Assembly: GCA_947565875.1 (NCBI GenBank)
Contig: CANOHR010000009.1
Span: 1 to 16,530 of the forward strand
Source of the DNA: an uncultured Pseudoflavonifractor sp.
GTDB lineage: Bacteria; Bacillota; Clostridia; Oscillospirales; Oscillospiraceae
DNA: 16,530 nt
Reading direction: 5' to 3'
Shown here one piece after another: positions 1 through 7,096 of this stretch. The notes under the pieces are model-generated. The model ran no database searches, was not told the origin of the DNA, and was given only the letters and a program-made list of their open reading frames with translations. A program made the position numbers and the translations under genes. Each line of letters opens with the position of its first letter. The first letter of the stretch is position 1.

Positions 1-4
1 CTTT

Positions 5-844
5 ATGAGTTTTAAGATCATTGTGGACAGCTGCTGTGACCTTACCGCAGGGCAACTGCACCAGGGACCTTTTCTCCGAGCGCCTTTGACCATCTCCATT
101 GCCGGCGAGGATATCGTGGATGATGAGACCTTCGACCAGGCCCACCTGATCCTGCTCATGCGGGAGAGCCAGGAGCCCCCCAAGACGGCCTGCCCCTCCC
201 CCGCCCAGTATCTGGACGCCTTTGAGAAGGCCCAGGCAGAGGATATCTACGTTGTCACCCTCTCCGCCCTTCTCTCCGGCTCCCACAACGCGGCGGCCCA
301 GGCCAGAGCCATCTGGCTGGAGGAACACCCGGAAGCCCATATCCATATCTTCAACTCCTGTTCCGCCGCCGCAGGGGAGGTGGCTGTCGCCATGAAGCTG
401 CTGGAAACAGCGGGAGCCGGTCTGGACTTTCAGGCGGTGGTAAATGAGACCTCCCGATTCATTGCCTCCATGACCACCTACTTTGTCCTGGAAAATCTGG
501 ACCATCTGCGGAAAAACGGGCGGCTCACCGGGGCATTGGCTATCGTCACCGAGGCCCTGCGGATCAAGCTTCTAATGGGCGCTACTCCTGAAGGGCAGAT
601 CAAAAAGGTGGGGCAGGCTCTCTCGGTCAAGCAGGCCCTTACCCGGATGGTTACCCTGATGGCCGCCGATCCCGGACATGTGGGACGGACGCTGTCCATC
701 GTTCACTGCAACAACCTGGACCGGGCTCTTTACGTCCGGGAACTGGTGCTGAGATCCTGTCAGTTCAAGGATATCCTGGTCTCTGAGGCTCGGGGAGTCA
801 CCACCGTCTATGCCAACGACGGAGGGATCGTGGTGGCCTTTTGA
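5..844 (+). CDS. DegV family fatty-acid-binding protein
   Basis: A 279-residue protein of the usual DegV length. It opens with the family signature DSCCDL (residues 8-13). It then has TACPSPAQYLDAFEKA (about 61-76), matching the TSxPSP segment that lines the lipid pocket, the LSGSHNAA segment (about 88-95), and LDHLRKNGRLTG near 165-176. DegV proteins are soluble two-domain proteins that bind a fatty acid. In Firmicutes some (FakB) present it to the kinase FakA for phosphorylation and membrane-lipid synthesis; whether this one partners with FakA cannot be seen here. Only four bases lie upstream, so the ribosome site and promoter are outside the window, but the ATG fits the family N-terminus. 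A strong terminator follows 25 bp after the stop and the next gene is on the other strand, so it is the last gene of its transcript. Confidence 0.93.
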   Translation: MSFKIIVDSCCDLTAGQLHQGPFLRAPLTISIAGEDIVDDETFDQAHLILLMRESQEPPKTACPSPAQYLDAFEKAQAEDIYVVTLSALLSGSHNAAAQARAIWLEEHPEAHIHIFNSCSAAAGEVAVAMKLLETAGAGLDFQAVVNETSRFIASMTTYFVLENLDHLRKNGRLTGALAIVTEALRIKLLMGATPEGQIKKVGQALSVKQALTRMVTLMAADPGHVGRTLSIVHCNNLDRALYVRELVLRSCQFKDILVSEARGVTTVYANDGGIVVAF

Positions 845-869
845 GATCGGGCCACAAGATAAAACCAAG

Positions 870-905
870 CAGGCTGCCGGAGCATCCCGGCAGCCTGTGT
901 TTTTT
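870..905 (+). terminator. Rho-independent terminator after degV
   Basis: A 10-bp GC-rich perfect stem (AGGCTGCCGG at 871-880 with CCGGCAGCCT at 887-896) closes a 6-nt loop and is followed by a T-run at 900-905. It sits just after the degV stop and points the same way. Confidence 0.88.
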
Positions 906-914
906 GAAAAAATA

Positions 915-1049
915 AGATAAATAAAAATTTAGCGGTGAGTGCAGGCGGGCCGATTTAGAACCGGCCCCTACGAAGGTGGGCAATGCGTAGGGGCGGGTTC
1001 CAAACCCGCCCGCCCAGGGATGGGACAACCTCTAAATTTATATTTATCT
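915..1049. repeat. 135-bp palindromic MITE-like intergenic element
   Basis: The outer ends are an 18-bp AT-rich inverted repeat (915-932 and 1032-1049, 17 of 18 matching). Inside lies a GC-rich inverted repeat of 29 bp per arm (944-972 and 986-1014, 25 of 29 matching) around a 13-nt loop at 973-985. The right arm contains a smaller hairpin of its own, GCGGGTT-CCAA-ACCCGC. The element sits between the convergent degV and rnfB terminators and has no convincing ORF. AT-rich ends plus a folded GC-rich core suggest a non-autonomous interspersed repeat; no second copy is present in this window, so its mobility is inferred. Confidence 0.65.
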
Positions 1050-1058
1050 CTCCATCCC

Positions 1059-1100
1059 AAAAGGCCCGGCCGCTGAGATCCTTCAGCGGCCGGGCCTTTT
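1059..1100 (-). terminator. Terminator of the rnf operon (bidirectional shape)
   Basis: An 18-bp perfect stem (1059-1076 with 1083-1100) with a 6-nt loop, starting four bases after the rnfB stop. The outer pairs are four A:T, giving a short U-run on the minus-strand transcript and also on the plus strand, so it could block read-through from either side. Confidence 0.85.
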
Positions 1101-1104
1101 GGAG

Positions 1105-2328
1105 TCATTCCGGTTTCTCTTCGCCCTCCGGGGCTGGAGCCGTTTCAGCCTCGAGGGCTTCGGGCTCCGGTTCCTTCTCCGGCTCCTTTTCTCCCAGAGC
1201 CTCTCCGGCAGCGGCTACTACCTGGGCAAAGGCCTCAAAGGCTTCAGCAGAGGTTTTGGGACCTTCCCTTTTCTCTTTCCCGCTCTCCGATCCGGCGGCA
1301 GACTCCGTCTTGGGAGCGGGTCCCAAAGTCTTTTCACTATCCTCAAAAGCCTTGTCGGACTTGGATCCATCCCGGTCAGGCAGCTTTTCCAACACCAACT
1401 CCTGGCGGGGCTTCTTCTCCAACTTCAGCTTAAGTAGCTTCCCCGTTTCCTTTTCCTCTTTTTCCCCTCCCGGCTCCCTGGACGGCTTTTCCTTTTTCAA
1501 GCCAAATTCCTTCAGGGGCTTGTCGGGCTTCTCCTTTTTTGGCTTTGGCTCCTTGGGCGGCTTCTCCGGCTTTTCTCTCCGGGGTTTGGGCTCCTTGGGC
1601 GGACGCTCCTTTTGGGGCCGGGGCTGACGGGGTTCCTTGGGAGGCTCCGGCTGGGGAAGCTCTCCCACCTTCTCTGCCCGGATCAGGTGCCGGGGACAGT
1701 TGGAGGCGCACCGGGCGCAATGATCGCATTTTTCATAGTCGATCCTGGCAAGCCCGTCTTCCACCGTAATGGCCTCTCTGGGACAGGACTCCACGCAGAG
1801 GGAACACCCTGTGCAGCCGTTGGAACACACCTGCGTCACCTCCTCCCCCGCCGCCGGGGAAGCACAGAGGATGGAGACATGCCGTTTGGGCCCATAGGGC
1901 TCCAGGAAAATGATGTGCCGGGGACAGGCCTCTACACACTTTCCGCAGGCGGTACACTTCTCCCCCTCCACTACAGCTACCCCCTCCCGGACCTGGATAG
2001 CGCCGGAGGGGCACACCTTCTCACAGGTGCCCATTCCCAGACAACCGTATTCACACTTCAGGGGACCGCCGCCGGGAAGCTGGGAGGCCGCCAGGCAGTC
2101 CCGGATCCCCTGATACTGATATTGAGTAAAGGAGACTCCTCCTCCGGTGCAGCGGACCACCGCCCGAAGGACTGTTCTCTCCTCCTCTTTTTCCGTCTCC
2201 TTCGGCTCCGCCGGAGCGTCTCCATCAGAGGGCTTCTCCGGGGCCAGTTTGGCCCTCAGGGCGGTAAGGAGGCTGAACAGGGCTCCGAAGAGGATCAGGA
2301 GCCCCAGTCCGATCAACAGCTTGGTCAT
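1105..2328 (-). CDS. rnfB: Rnf complex ferredoxin-type subunit RnfB, atypical
   Basis: Polyferredoxin subunit that takes electrons from reduced ferredoxin into the membrane Rnf complex. Residues 1-25 form one membrane helix. A charged linker (26-55) follows. The conserved body has Cx3Cx5Cx3C at C92-C106 and three CxxCxxCxxxC clusters at C125-C135, C172-C182 and C201-C211. Two things are odd. The CGACGYPGC-type Fe-S segment normally just after the membrane helix is absent: the linker runs straight into RAVVRC at 55-60, which is usually downstream of it. And from about residue 223 to 407 there is a low-complexity Lys/Glu/Pro tail with repeated KEPKP- and KEKPxKP-like units, making the protein longer than most RnfB. 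It is last in rnfCDGEAB, 13 bp after rnfA, with GGGGGGAGGA before its ATG. Body assignment is firm; the tail function is unknown. Confidence 0.92.
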   Translation of the reverse strand: MTKLLIGLGLLILFGALFSLLTALRAKLAPEKPSDGDAPAEPKETEKEEERTVLRAVVRCTGGGVSFTQYQYQGIRDCLAASQLPGGGPLKCEYGCLGMGTCEKVCPSGAIQVREGVAVVEGEKCTACGKCVEACPRHIIFLEPYGPKRHVSILCASPAAGEEVTQVCSNGCTGCSLCVESCPREAITVEDGLARIDYEKCDHCARCASNCPRHLIRAEKVGELPQPEPPKEPRQPRPQKERPPKEPKPRREKPEKPPKEPKPKKEKPDKPLKEFGLKKEKPSREPGGEKEEKETGKLLKLKLEKKPRQELVLEKLPDRDGSKSDKAFEDSEKTLGPAPKTESAAGSESGKEKREGPKTSAEAFEAFAQVVAAAGEALGEKEPEKEPEPEALEAETAPAPEGEEKPE

Positions 2329-2341
2329 ATTCCTCCCCCCC

Positions 2342-2935
2342 TTATCCGAAGATACTCAGGCTGAAAAATCCGGTAAAGCACAGCGCCAGCAGGCCCGCCG
2401 TCACCAGGGCGATGGGAAGGCCCTCAAAGGACCTGGGACAGTCGGCAAATTCCAGCCGCTCCCGGATCCCCGCAAAGAGCAGGATCGCCAGCAGAAAACC
2501 CAGCCCCCCCGCCACGGCATAGGTCAGGCTTTGGAGGAAACCGCTGACATTCTGAACGTTCTGGAGGACCACACCCAGCACCGCGCAGTTGGCGGCCAGA
2601 GGAAGGCCTCCGGCAGGGGGCAGTTCCCGGCCCTGCGCCAGCTTTCTCCACAATAGTTCCAGAAGTTCTACCAGGAAAACCGCCGTCAGAAGAAAGACGG
2701 CCATCTCCACAAATTTTAAACCGTTGGGAGCCAGCACGTATTCATTGATAGGCCAGCAGACCGCCGTGGTGAGGGCCATGACCAGGGTAAGGGTCAGTCC
2801 CGTTTCCAGAGCGGTGCGGAGGGAACCGGAACCCTTCAGAAAAGGACCCGCACCCAAAAGCTGGGCAAAGACCACATTACTCACCAGGATCGCGCCCAAG
2901 GCAATGCTCATCAGAGAGAAAAACGATCCGTTCAT
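2342..2935 (-). CDS. rnfA: Rnf complex membrane subunit RnfA
   Basis: A 197-residue, almost entirely hydrophobic protein with about six membrane helices, the usual RnfA/NqrE size. The family signature is in helix 1 (SNVVFAQLLGAGPFL, residues 19-33); the Cys of the second helix half (TTAVCWPINEYVL, about 56-68) is also present. In characterised Rnf/Nqr complexes RnfA and RnfE form an inverted pair whose cysteines hold an intramembrane Fe-S centre passing electrons across the membrane. The ATG overlaps the rnfE stop as ATGA (2932-2935), so the two are probably translationally coupled. Confidence 0.95.
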   Translation of the reverse strand: MNGSFFSLMSIALGAILVSNVVFAQLLGAGPFLKGSGSLRTALETGLTLTLVMALTTAVCWPINEYVLAPNGLKFVEMAVFLLTAVFLVELLELLWRKLAQGRELPPAGGLPLAANCAVLGVVLQNVQNVSGFLQSLTYAVAGGLGFLLAILLFAGIRERLEFADCPRSFEGLPIALVTAGLLALCFTGFFSLSIFG

Positions 2936-3582
2936 CCCTTCGCCCCCTCTCCCTTTTTCTTTTTTACCCGTTTGGGTCTTCCGTTACAGAACTGCACCAG
3001 CGCAGCCACACAGCCCAGGGCCAGGAAACCGCCCACCGGACCGCTGAGCCCCAAAGCGGCATACTGCTCGGGAAAAAGCCGAAGTCCCTGGCCGCCCCCC
3101 AGAAAACCGAAACCAAAGCTGCCCTTGCCCAGCAACTCCCGAAGAAAGCCTGCCAGCGCCAACACCAGAGTATAGCCAAGGCCCTGACAAAGCCCCTCCA
3201 ACAGGGAGCGGGGCACCGTATTTTCATAGGCGTAGGCTCCCGCTCCACCCAGCAGGATCACCGTCACCGGCACCAGGGGGAGAAAGAGGCCCAGTTCCCC
3301 GGCCAGATCCGGAAGAAATGCCTGGACCAGCAGATCGGCCGCCCCACCCAGCGTGGCATTCACCATAATGGCGGAGATGAGCCTCAGGCGTTCCGGCAGA
3401 TAAAACCACAACGCCGAAAGGATCCCATTGGAAAGGATCAATACCGCCGTTACACACAGGCCCATCCCCAGACCGTTAAGCAGCGTGGTGGTAACAGCCA
3501 CCGCCGCGCAGAGGCCCACAAGGCGGACTACGACCGGGTTCCGGGTAAGAAAGCCTTCTTTGAGTTGTTTTCCCACGTTCAT
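2932..3582 (-). CDS. rnfE: Rnf complex membrane subunit RnfE
   Basis: A 216-residue hydrophobic protein starting MNVGKQLKEGFLTRNPV, the typical RnfE/NqrD opening (xEGxxxxNPVxVxxLGLC). A longer reading to 3621 exists, but the ATG at 3582 has a strong GGGAGGGAGAAGGA ribosome site right before it and matches the family start. Cys at LVGLCAA near the start and a later conserved segment AYAYENTVPRSLLEGL (about 145-160) fit RnfE. It lies 16 bp after rnfG and overlaps rnfA by four bases. It is the inverted-topology partner of RnfA in the membrane core. The C-terminus is a short basic KKKKGEGAKG-like tail. Confidence 0.94.
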   Translation of the reverse strand: MNVGKQLKEGFLTRNPVVVRLVGLCAAVAVTTTLLNGLGMGLCVTAVLILSNGILSALWFYLPERLRLISAIMVNATLGGAADLLVQAFLPDLAGELGLFLPLVPVTVILLGGAGAYAYENTVPRSLLEGLCQGLGYTLVLALAGFLRELLGKGSFGFGFLGGGQGLRLFPEQYAALGLSGPVGGFLALGCVAALVQFCNGRPKRVKKKKGEGAKG

Positions 3583-3598
3583 ATCCTTCTCCCTCCCC

Positions 3599-4243
3599 TC
3601 AGCGCAGACCATCGGCGGCATCCAACGCGGAATTCACCGCAGCACACACCGCCCGTGACGTAACGGTAGCTCCCGAGATGGCGGCGATCTCTCCACCATC
3701 TGCCTTCACCTTGACCTGACCGGACTTACCGGTGAACTGGCCCCGGAATTCACTCTCAGAGGCCCGCAGGCCCAGGCCCTCCGTCTCCCCGGACTCAATG
3801 ACGGCCACTCCTGAAACCGTACCATCTCCGTTGACCCCCACCATCAGGGTAAGGGTACCGCTGTAGCTGCCCTCCGGGGATATCTGGAAGACCCAGCCCG
3901 CCCCTTCCGCCTCATAGGCGGCTTCCACGGAGGCGTCACCGCCGGAGTAACGGATCTCCCGGTAGTTGCCTCCATAGGGCAGCACCTCCTCCAAAACACC
4001 CATGTGCCGTTCTCCCTGGTGCTGAGCGATCCGCTCCTCGGTCAGGAGATTGGTAAGCCCCAACACCAGGCCGCACAGGGCAAACAGAAGACACAGGTAC
4101 CCGGTCAGGCGGAGAAATCCCGTCTCGTGCTGAAGGTCCACCTGTTCCCGGACAGGCTTTTCGCTCTGGGCTTTCTCCTCCCCATCCTTTTTCAGCAAAG
4201 GAAGGGAAAGCTTCCCCGGCTTTTTTCCCTCTGTGTCCATCAT
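3599..4243 (-). CDS. rnfG: Rnf complex FMN-binding subunit RnfG
   Basis: A 214-residue flavoprotein. Residues 1-44 are a polar cytoplasmic stretch, somewhat long for RnfG. One membrane helix spans about 45-65, and the rest is the extracytoplasmic FMN-binding domain. The motif ETEGLGLRA (153-161) and the flavinylation motif SGATVT (190-195) are intact; in the family FMN is joined by a phosphoester bond to the last Thr, here Thr195, by the ApbE transferase (not in this window). The start ATG overlaps the rnfD stop as ATGA, and a second Met follows immediately. RnfG relays electrons between the RnfA/E Fe-S centre and the flavin of RnfD. Confidence 0.95.
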   Translation of the reverse strand: MMDTEGKKPGKLSLPLLKKDGEEKAQSEKPVREQVDLQHETGFLRLTGYLCLLFALCGLVLGLTNLLTEERIAQHQGERHMGVLEEVLPYGGNYREIRYSGGDASVEAAYEAEGAGWVFQISPEGSYSGTLTLMVGVNGDGTVSGVAVIESGETEGLGLRASESEFRGQFTGKSGQVKVKADGGEIAAISGATVTSRAVCAAVNSALDAADGLR

Positions 4244-5274
4244 GCTTCACCGCCCCCCTTCCCCGCCTTTTTCCGCCGGTCCTTGGGTGCGCCATATCTT
4301 TTGGGTCCGGTGCATTTCTCCAGAAGAGGTACACACACATTCATCAGCAGAATGGCGTAGCTGACCCCCTCCACCCCGCCAAAGGCACGGAGGAAAACGG
4401 TAAGAAGTCCGCAGCCGATCCCAAAAAGCACCTCCCCCCATGGGGTGCATGGGGTAGTCACATAATCTGTAGCCATAAAGAGGGCCCCCAGCATAAGCCC
4501 GCCCCCCAGCAGCTGGGCCAACATCCAATTGGAAGCTGTAGTGATGGGCGCCGTCACATAGGCGAGAACAGCCACCGTTCCCAGGTAGGCCGCCGGGATC
4601 CGAAGGTGGATCACCCCCCGCAGGACCAGATAGCCCCCCCCGAAAAGCAGCGCCAGGGCGGAGACCTCTCCGATACAGCCGCCTACATTTCCGTAAAACA
4701 GATCATGGAGCCGTGCGCCCGAAGTCCCCATCCAGGGCAGTACGCCGTTGTGGAGGTCCGCCATGGGGGTCGCTGTGGAGACTCCATCCGCCCCGGCCTG
4801 GGTCAATTCCAGCCAGAATTTGGTCCCCGGCTTGATCCATACCGTCATCTCAGGCAGGTAACACAACGACAGGAACACCCGTCCCGCCAAAGCCGGGTTC
4901 AGGAAATTTTTCCCCAGTCCGCCAAAGAGTTGCTTCACCACCACAATGGCAAAAAAATCACCTACAAGAATAGTCCAATAGGGCATGGACACCGGGCAGG
5001 CAAAGGCCAGCAGCACCCCGGTGACCGCAGCGGACAGGTCCCCGCCGCTCCCCGGCTTTTTCAGCGCCAGCCGGTATAGTCCCTCAAAGATCTCACAGCC
5101 CAGCACCGAGACGACCGTCAAAACCAGCGCCCTGGGGCCAAAGAAGAAGACCCCCATAGCCAGAGCGGGGACCAAAGCGATCAATACATCCAGCATCAGG
5201 GCCCGGGTCCCCACCGGGGAACTGATATGGGGAGAGGGGGCCACCGTCAGCTTCAGGGCCTCATATTCCTTCAT
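4240..5274 (-). CDS. rnfD: Rnf complex membrane subunit RnfD
   Basis: A 344-residue multi-pass membrane protein of the RnfD/NqrB family. The N-terminal LTVAPSPHISSP (9-20) is the family opening. GGLGKNFLNPALAGRVFL (118-135) is the conserved NPALxGR segment. DGVSTATPM (163-171) is the covalent FMN site, with Thr169 the expected flavin-bearing residue. Late helices contain FMATDYVTTPCTPWG, another family hallmark. It is expected to form the ion-translocating core with RnfA/E. It overlaps rnfC (ATGA at 5271-5274) and rnfG (ATGA at 4240-4243), so translation is probably coupled at both ends. The last 20 residues are basic and cytoplasmic. Confidence 0.95.
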   Translation of the reverse strand: MKEYEALKLTVAPSPHISSPVGTRALMLDVLIALVPALAMGVFFFGPRALVLTVVSVLGCEIFEGLYRLALKKPGSGGDLSAAVTGVLLAFACPVSMPYWTILVGDFFAIVVVKQLFGGLGKNFLNPALAGRVFLSLCYLPEMTVWIKPGTKFWLELTQAGADGVSTATPMADLHNGVLPWMGTSGARLHDLFYGNVGGCIGEVSALALLFGGGYLVLRGVIHLRIPAAYLGTVAVLAYVTAPITTASNWMLAQLLGGGLMLGALFMATDYVTTPCTPWGEVLFGIGCGLLTVFLRAFGGVEGVSYAILLMNVCVPLLEKCTGPKRYGAPKDRRKKAGKGGGEA

Positions 5275-6644
5275 CCTTCAGCCGCCTCCTTCTCCTCCTG
5301 TTTTTCCTCCCGGTCCTCCCCGGTCCCGCTCCTGGACTCTTCCGCCCGGAGGGCGGCCTTTGCCATGCGGAAGGACTGTACCAGAGGAATACGGGCGGGG
5401 CAAATATAGCCGCAACAGCCGCACTCGATACAGTCTGTCACATGGAGCGCCTTTGCCGCATCCCAGCGTCGCTTCTCCACGTTCATCCGCATAAAAAGAG
5501 GCTCCAGCTTCATGGGACAGACCTCCAGGCATTTTCCACACCGGATACAGGCCTGAGCCGGGTCCTGTTTGCTCACCTCGTCCCCGGTGAGGCACAGAAC
5601 GCAGTTGGTAGTCTTCATGATAGGCGCGTCCAGATCGTAAAGAGGCGTTCCCATCATGGGCCCACCCAGCAGCACCCGGTCCGGCGGCATTTGAAAGCCT
5701 CCCGCCAGCTTGATAAGCCAACTCACCGGAGTCCCTACCGGGGCGATCAGATTCACAGGCTGGCGGAGTGCGCCTCCCGTTACAGTGACATAGCGGCGGG
5801 TCAGGGGCTTTCCCTCCATGACCGCATCCCAGACCGCCGCCGCGGTGGCCACATTGGAAACAAGACACCCCACTTCCACCGGCAGCTTCCCCGAGGGGAT
5901 CCGGCGGCCGGTGAGCATTTGGATCAGCTGCTTCTCCGAACCCTGGGGATACCGTGTACGAAGGGGTTGAATATGAAGGTCATCCTTCCCCTCCGCCTGG
6001 GCCCGCAACAGTTCGATGGCATCGGGCTTATTGGTCTCCACAGCGACCACCGTCTTCTGTACTCCAAGGACCTTACTCAGAAGCCTTGCCCCGCCGATCA
6101 CCGCCTCCCCCCGCTCCAGCATGAGCCGGTAGTCGGAGGTGATATAGGGCTCGCACTCACAGCCGTTGACAATGAGGGTATCGATCTTCCCCACCGCCCC
6201 CTTCAGCTTGGCATAGGTGGGAAAACCCGCTCCTCCCATGCCCACGATCCCAGCGTCCTCGATCAGCTTGCCGATCTCGCCGCCGATCAAACCCGCGGCG
6301 CTGTTCCTTCGCTTTCCCTCTGGGCAGGGAGCGTCCTGGAAGTCGTTGTCGATCACCACCGACAGCATCCTCCCGCCCCCGCCATAACTCCGGTCCTCCA
6401 CAGCAGAAACCGTCCCGGATACGCTGGCATGGATGGGCGCGCCCAGTCCCTGGGGCTGGGCGATCAGCTGCCCCACCTTCACCGTTTCTCCCTCTGCCAC
6501 CAGGGGAAGGCAGGGCGCCCCTCCATTCATAGACAGAGGGATCACGACCTGGGCCGGGGCCTCAGACAGAGGCAGAGCCGTCTTCTGCTCGGTCAAGTCC
6601 TTATGCTCTATGGGGTGGACCCCGCCATAAAATCGACGCAGCAT
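5271..6644 (-). CDS. rnfC: Rnf complex NADH-binding subunit RnfC
   Basis: A 457-residue peripheral subunit where NAD+ is reduced. The start at 6644 (MLRRFYGGVHP) has GAGGTGAAACT before it and matches the family N-terminus (FxGGxHPxExK); a longer reading to 6701 has no support. The Rnf barrel-like N-domain is followed by GMGGAGFPTYAKL (136-148), the FMN/NADH-binding loop shared with the complex I 51-kDa subunit, and VNGCECEPYIT (159-169). Two 4Fe-4S sites follow: C366/C369/C372/C376 and C405/C408/C411/C415. The last 20 residues are Glu/Lys-rich. First gene of the rnf operon, with a promoter about 60 bp upstream. Confidence 0.96.
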   Translation of the reverse strand: MLRRFYGGVHPIEHKDLTEQKTALPLSEAPAQVVIPLSMNGGAPCLPLVAEGETVKVGQLIAQPQGLGAPIHASVSGTVSAVEDRSYGGGGRMLSVVIDNDFQDAPCPEGKRRNSAAGLIGGEIGKLIEDAGIVGMGGAGFPTYAKLKGAVGKIDTLIVNGCECEPYITSDYRLMLERGEAVIGGARLLSKVLGVQKTVVAVETNKPDAIELLRAQAEGKDDLHIQPLRTRYPQGSEKQLIQMLTGRRIPSGKLPVEVGCLVSNVATAAAVWDAVMEGKPLTRRYVTVTGGALRQPVNLIAPVGTPVSWLIKLAGGFQMPPDRVLLGGPMMGTPLYDLDAPIMKTTNCVLCLTGDEVSKQDPAQACIRCGKCLEVCPMKLEPLFMRMNVEKRRWDAAKALHVTDCIECGCCGYICPARIPLVQSFRMAKAALRAEESRSGTGEDREEKQEEKEAAEG

Positions 6645-6706
6645 AGTTTCACCTCGCTGTTTACACCCCGCCGCTTTCACGGGCGGAGCATTCCATATCA
6701 TTTTAT

Positions 6707-6735
6707 ATCATAGTGTATTTCGTCGAAAAAGTCCA
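6707..6735 (-). promoter_or_regulatory. Predicted sigma-A promoter of the rnf operon
   Basis: Reading the minus strand: -35 TGGACT (6735-6730), a 17-nt spacer, and -10 TATGAT (6712-6707). The start site would be near 6700, leaving a 5' UTR of about 56 nt before rnfC. It is back-to-back with the ilv promoter. Confidence 0.55.
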
Positions 6736-6756
6736 GTCTCTTCCTCCTTTTTTTGA

Positions 6757-6785
6757 TTGACAAACCTGCCGGAAAATAGTATCAT
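6757..6785 (+). promoter_or_regulatory. Sigma-A promoter of the ilvBNC T-box transcript
   Basis: A perfect -35 TTGACA (6757-6762), 17-nt spacer and -10 TATCAT (6780-6785). Transcription should begin near 6792, just before T-box stem I. Confidence 0.82.
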
Positions 6786-6791
6786 ATGAAC

Positions 6792-7051
6792 CAATAACTC
6801 AAACGCAATGACAGGGCCAGTAGGCCCGCCCCGTAAGCCGAGAGAGGAAGCGGCAGGTGGAAGCTTCCGTGAGGGGCGGCGACCGAACGTCACCCAAGAG
6901 CGGCTATGCTGAACGGCTGTACCCAGTAGGCAAGGACGGTCTGCCCCCGTTACGGGCCAAAGAGCGCGCGGGAAACATTTTCCGCGAATGTAGGTGGTAC
7001 CACGGAGCTAACGGCTTCGTCCTATTGTGGGACGAAGCCGTTTTGTTTTTT
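6792..7051 (+). promoter_or_regulatory. T-box riboswitch leader of ilvBNC, probable Val specifier
   Basis: A full T-box leader that reads the charging state of a tRNA. Stem I has AGTA (6819-6822) on its 5' side, AGAGAG (6841-6846), and GGAAGC/GCTTCC (6845-6850, 6862-6867) around a GGCAGGTGGAA loop. On the 3' side GAAC-GTC-ACCC (6885-6895) places GUC (6889-6891) followed by the conserved purine, so the specifier reads Val. The T-box sequence AGGTGGTACCACGG is at 6992-7005. TAGG (6991-6994) can pair with CCTA (7021-7024) to form the antiterminator, which uses bases of the terminator's 5' arm, so the two folds exclude each other. Uncharged tRNA would favour read-through into ilvB. The T-box class is certain; the specifier is read by eye. 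Confidence 0.93.
7010..7051 (+). terminator. T-box conditional terminator
   Basis: A 13-bp perfect stem (7010-7022 with 7030-7042), 7-nt loop and T-rich tail (TTTTGTTTTTT, 7041-7051), the default-off fold of the T-box leader. Confidence 0.92.
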
Positions 7052-7096
7052 CCCGGAAGGAAAATTTCCCAAACCCCAAAAAGGAGGCTGACTGAT

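Noticed and set aside
5442..6713. 423-codon plus-strand reading opposite rnfC
   Set aside because: Overlaps the clear RnfC coding region; Arg/His/Gln-rich shadow with no domain.
6857..7096. N-terminal extension of IlvB through the leader
   Set aside because: This stretch is the T-box RNA; the true start at 7097 has AAGGAGGC and the family N-terminus.
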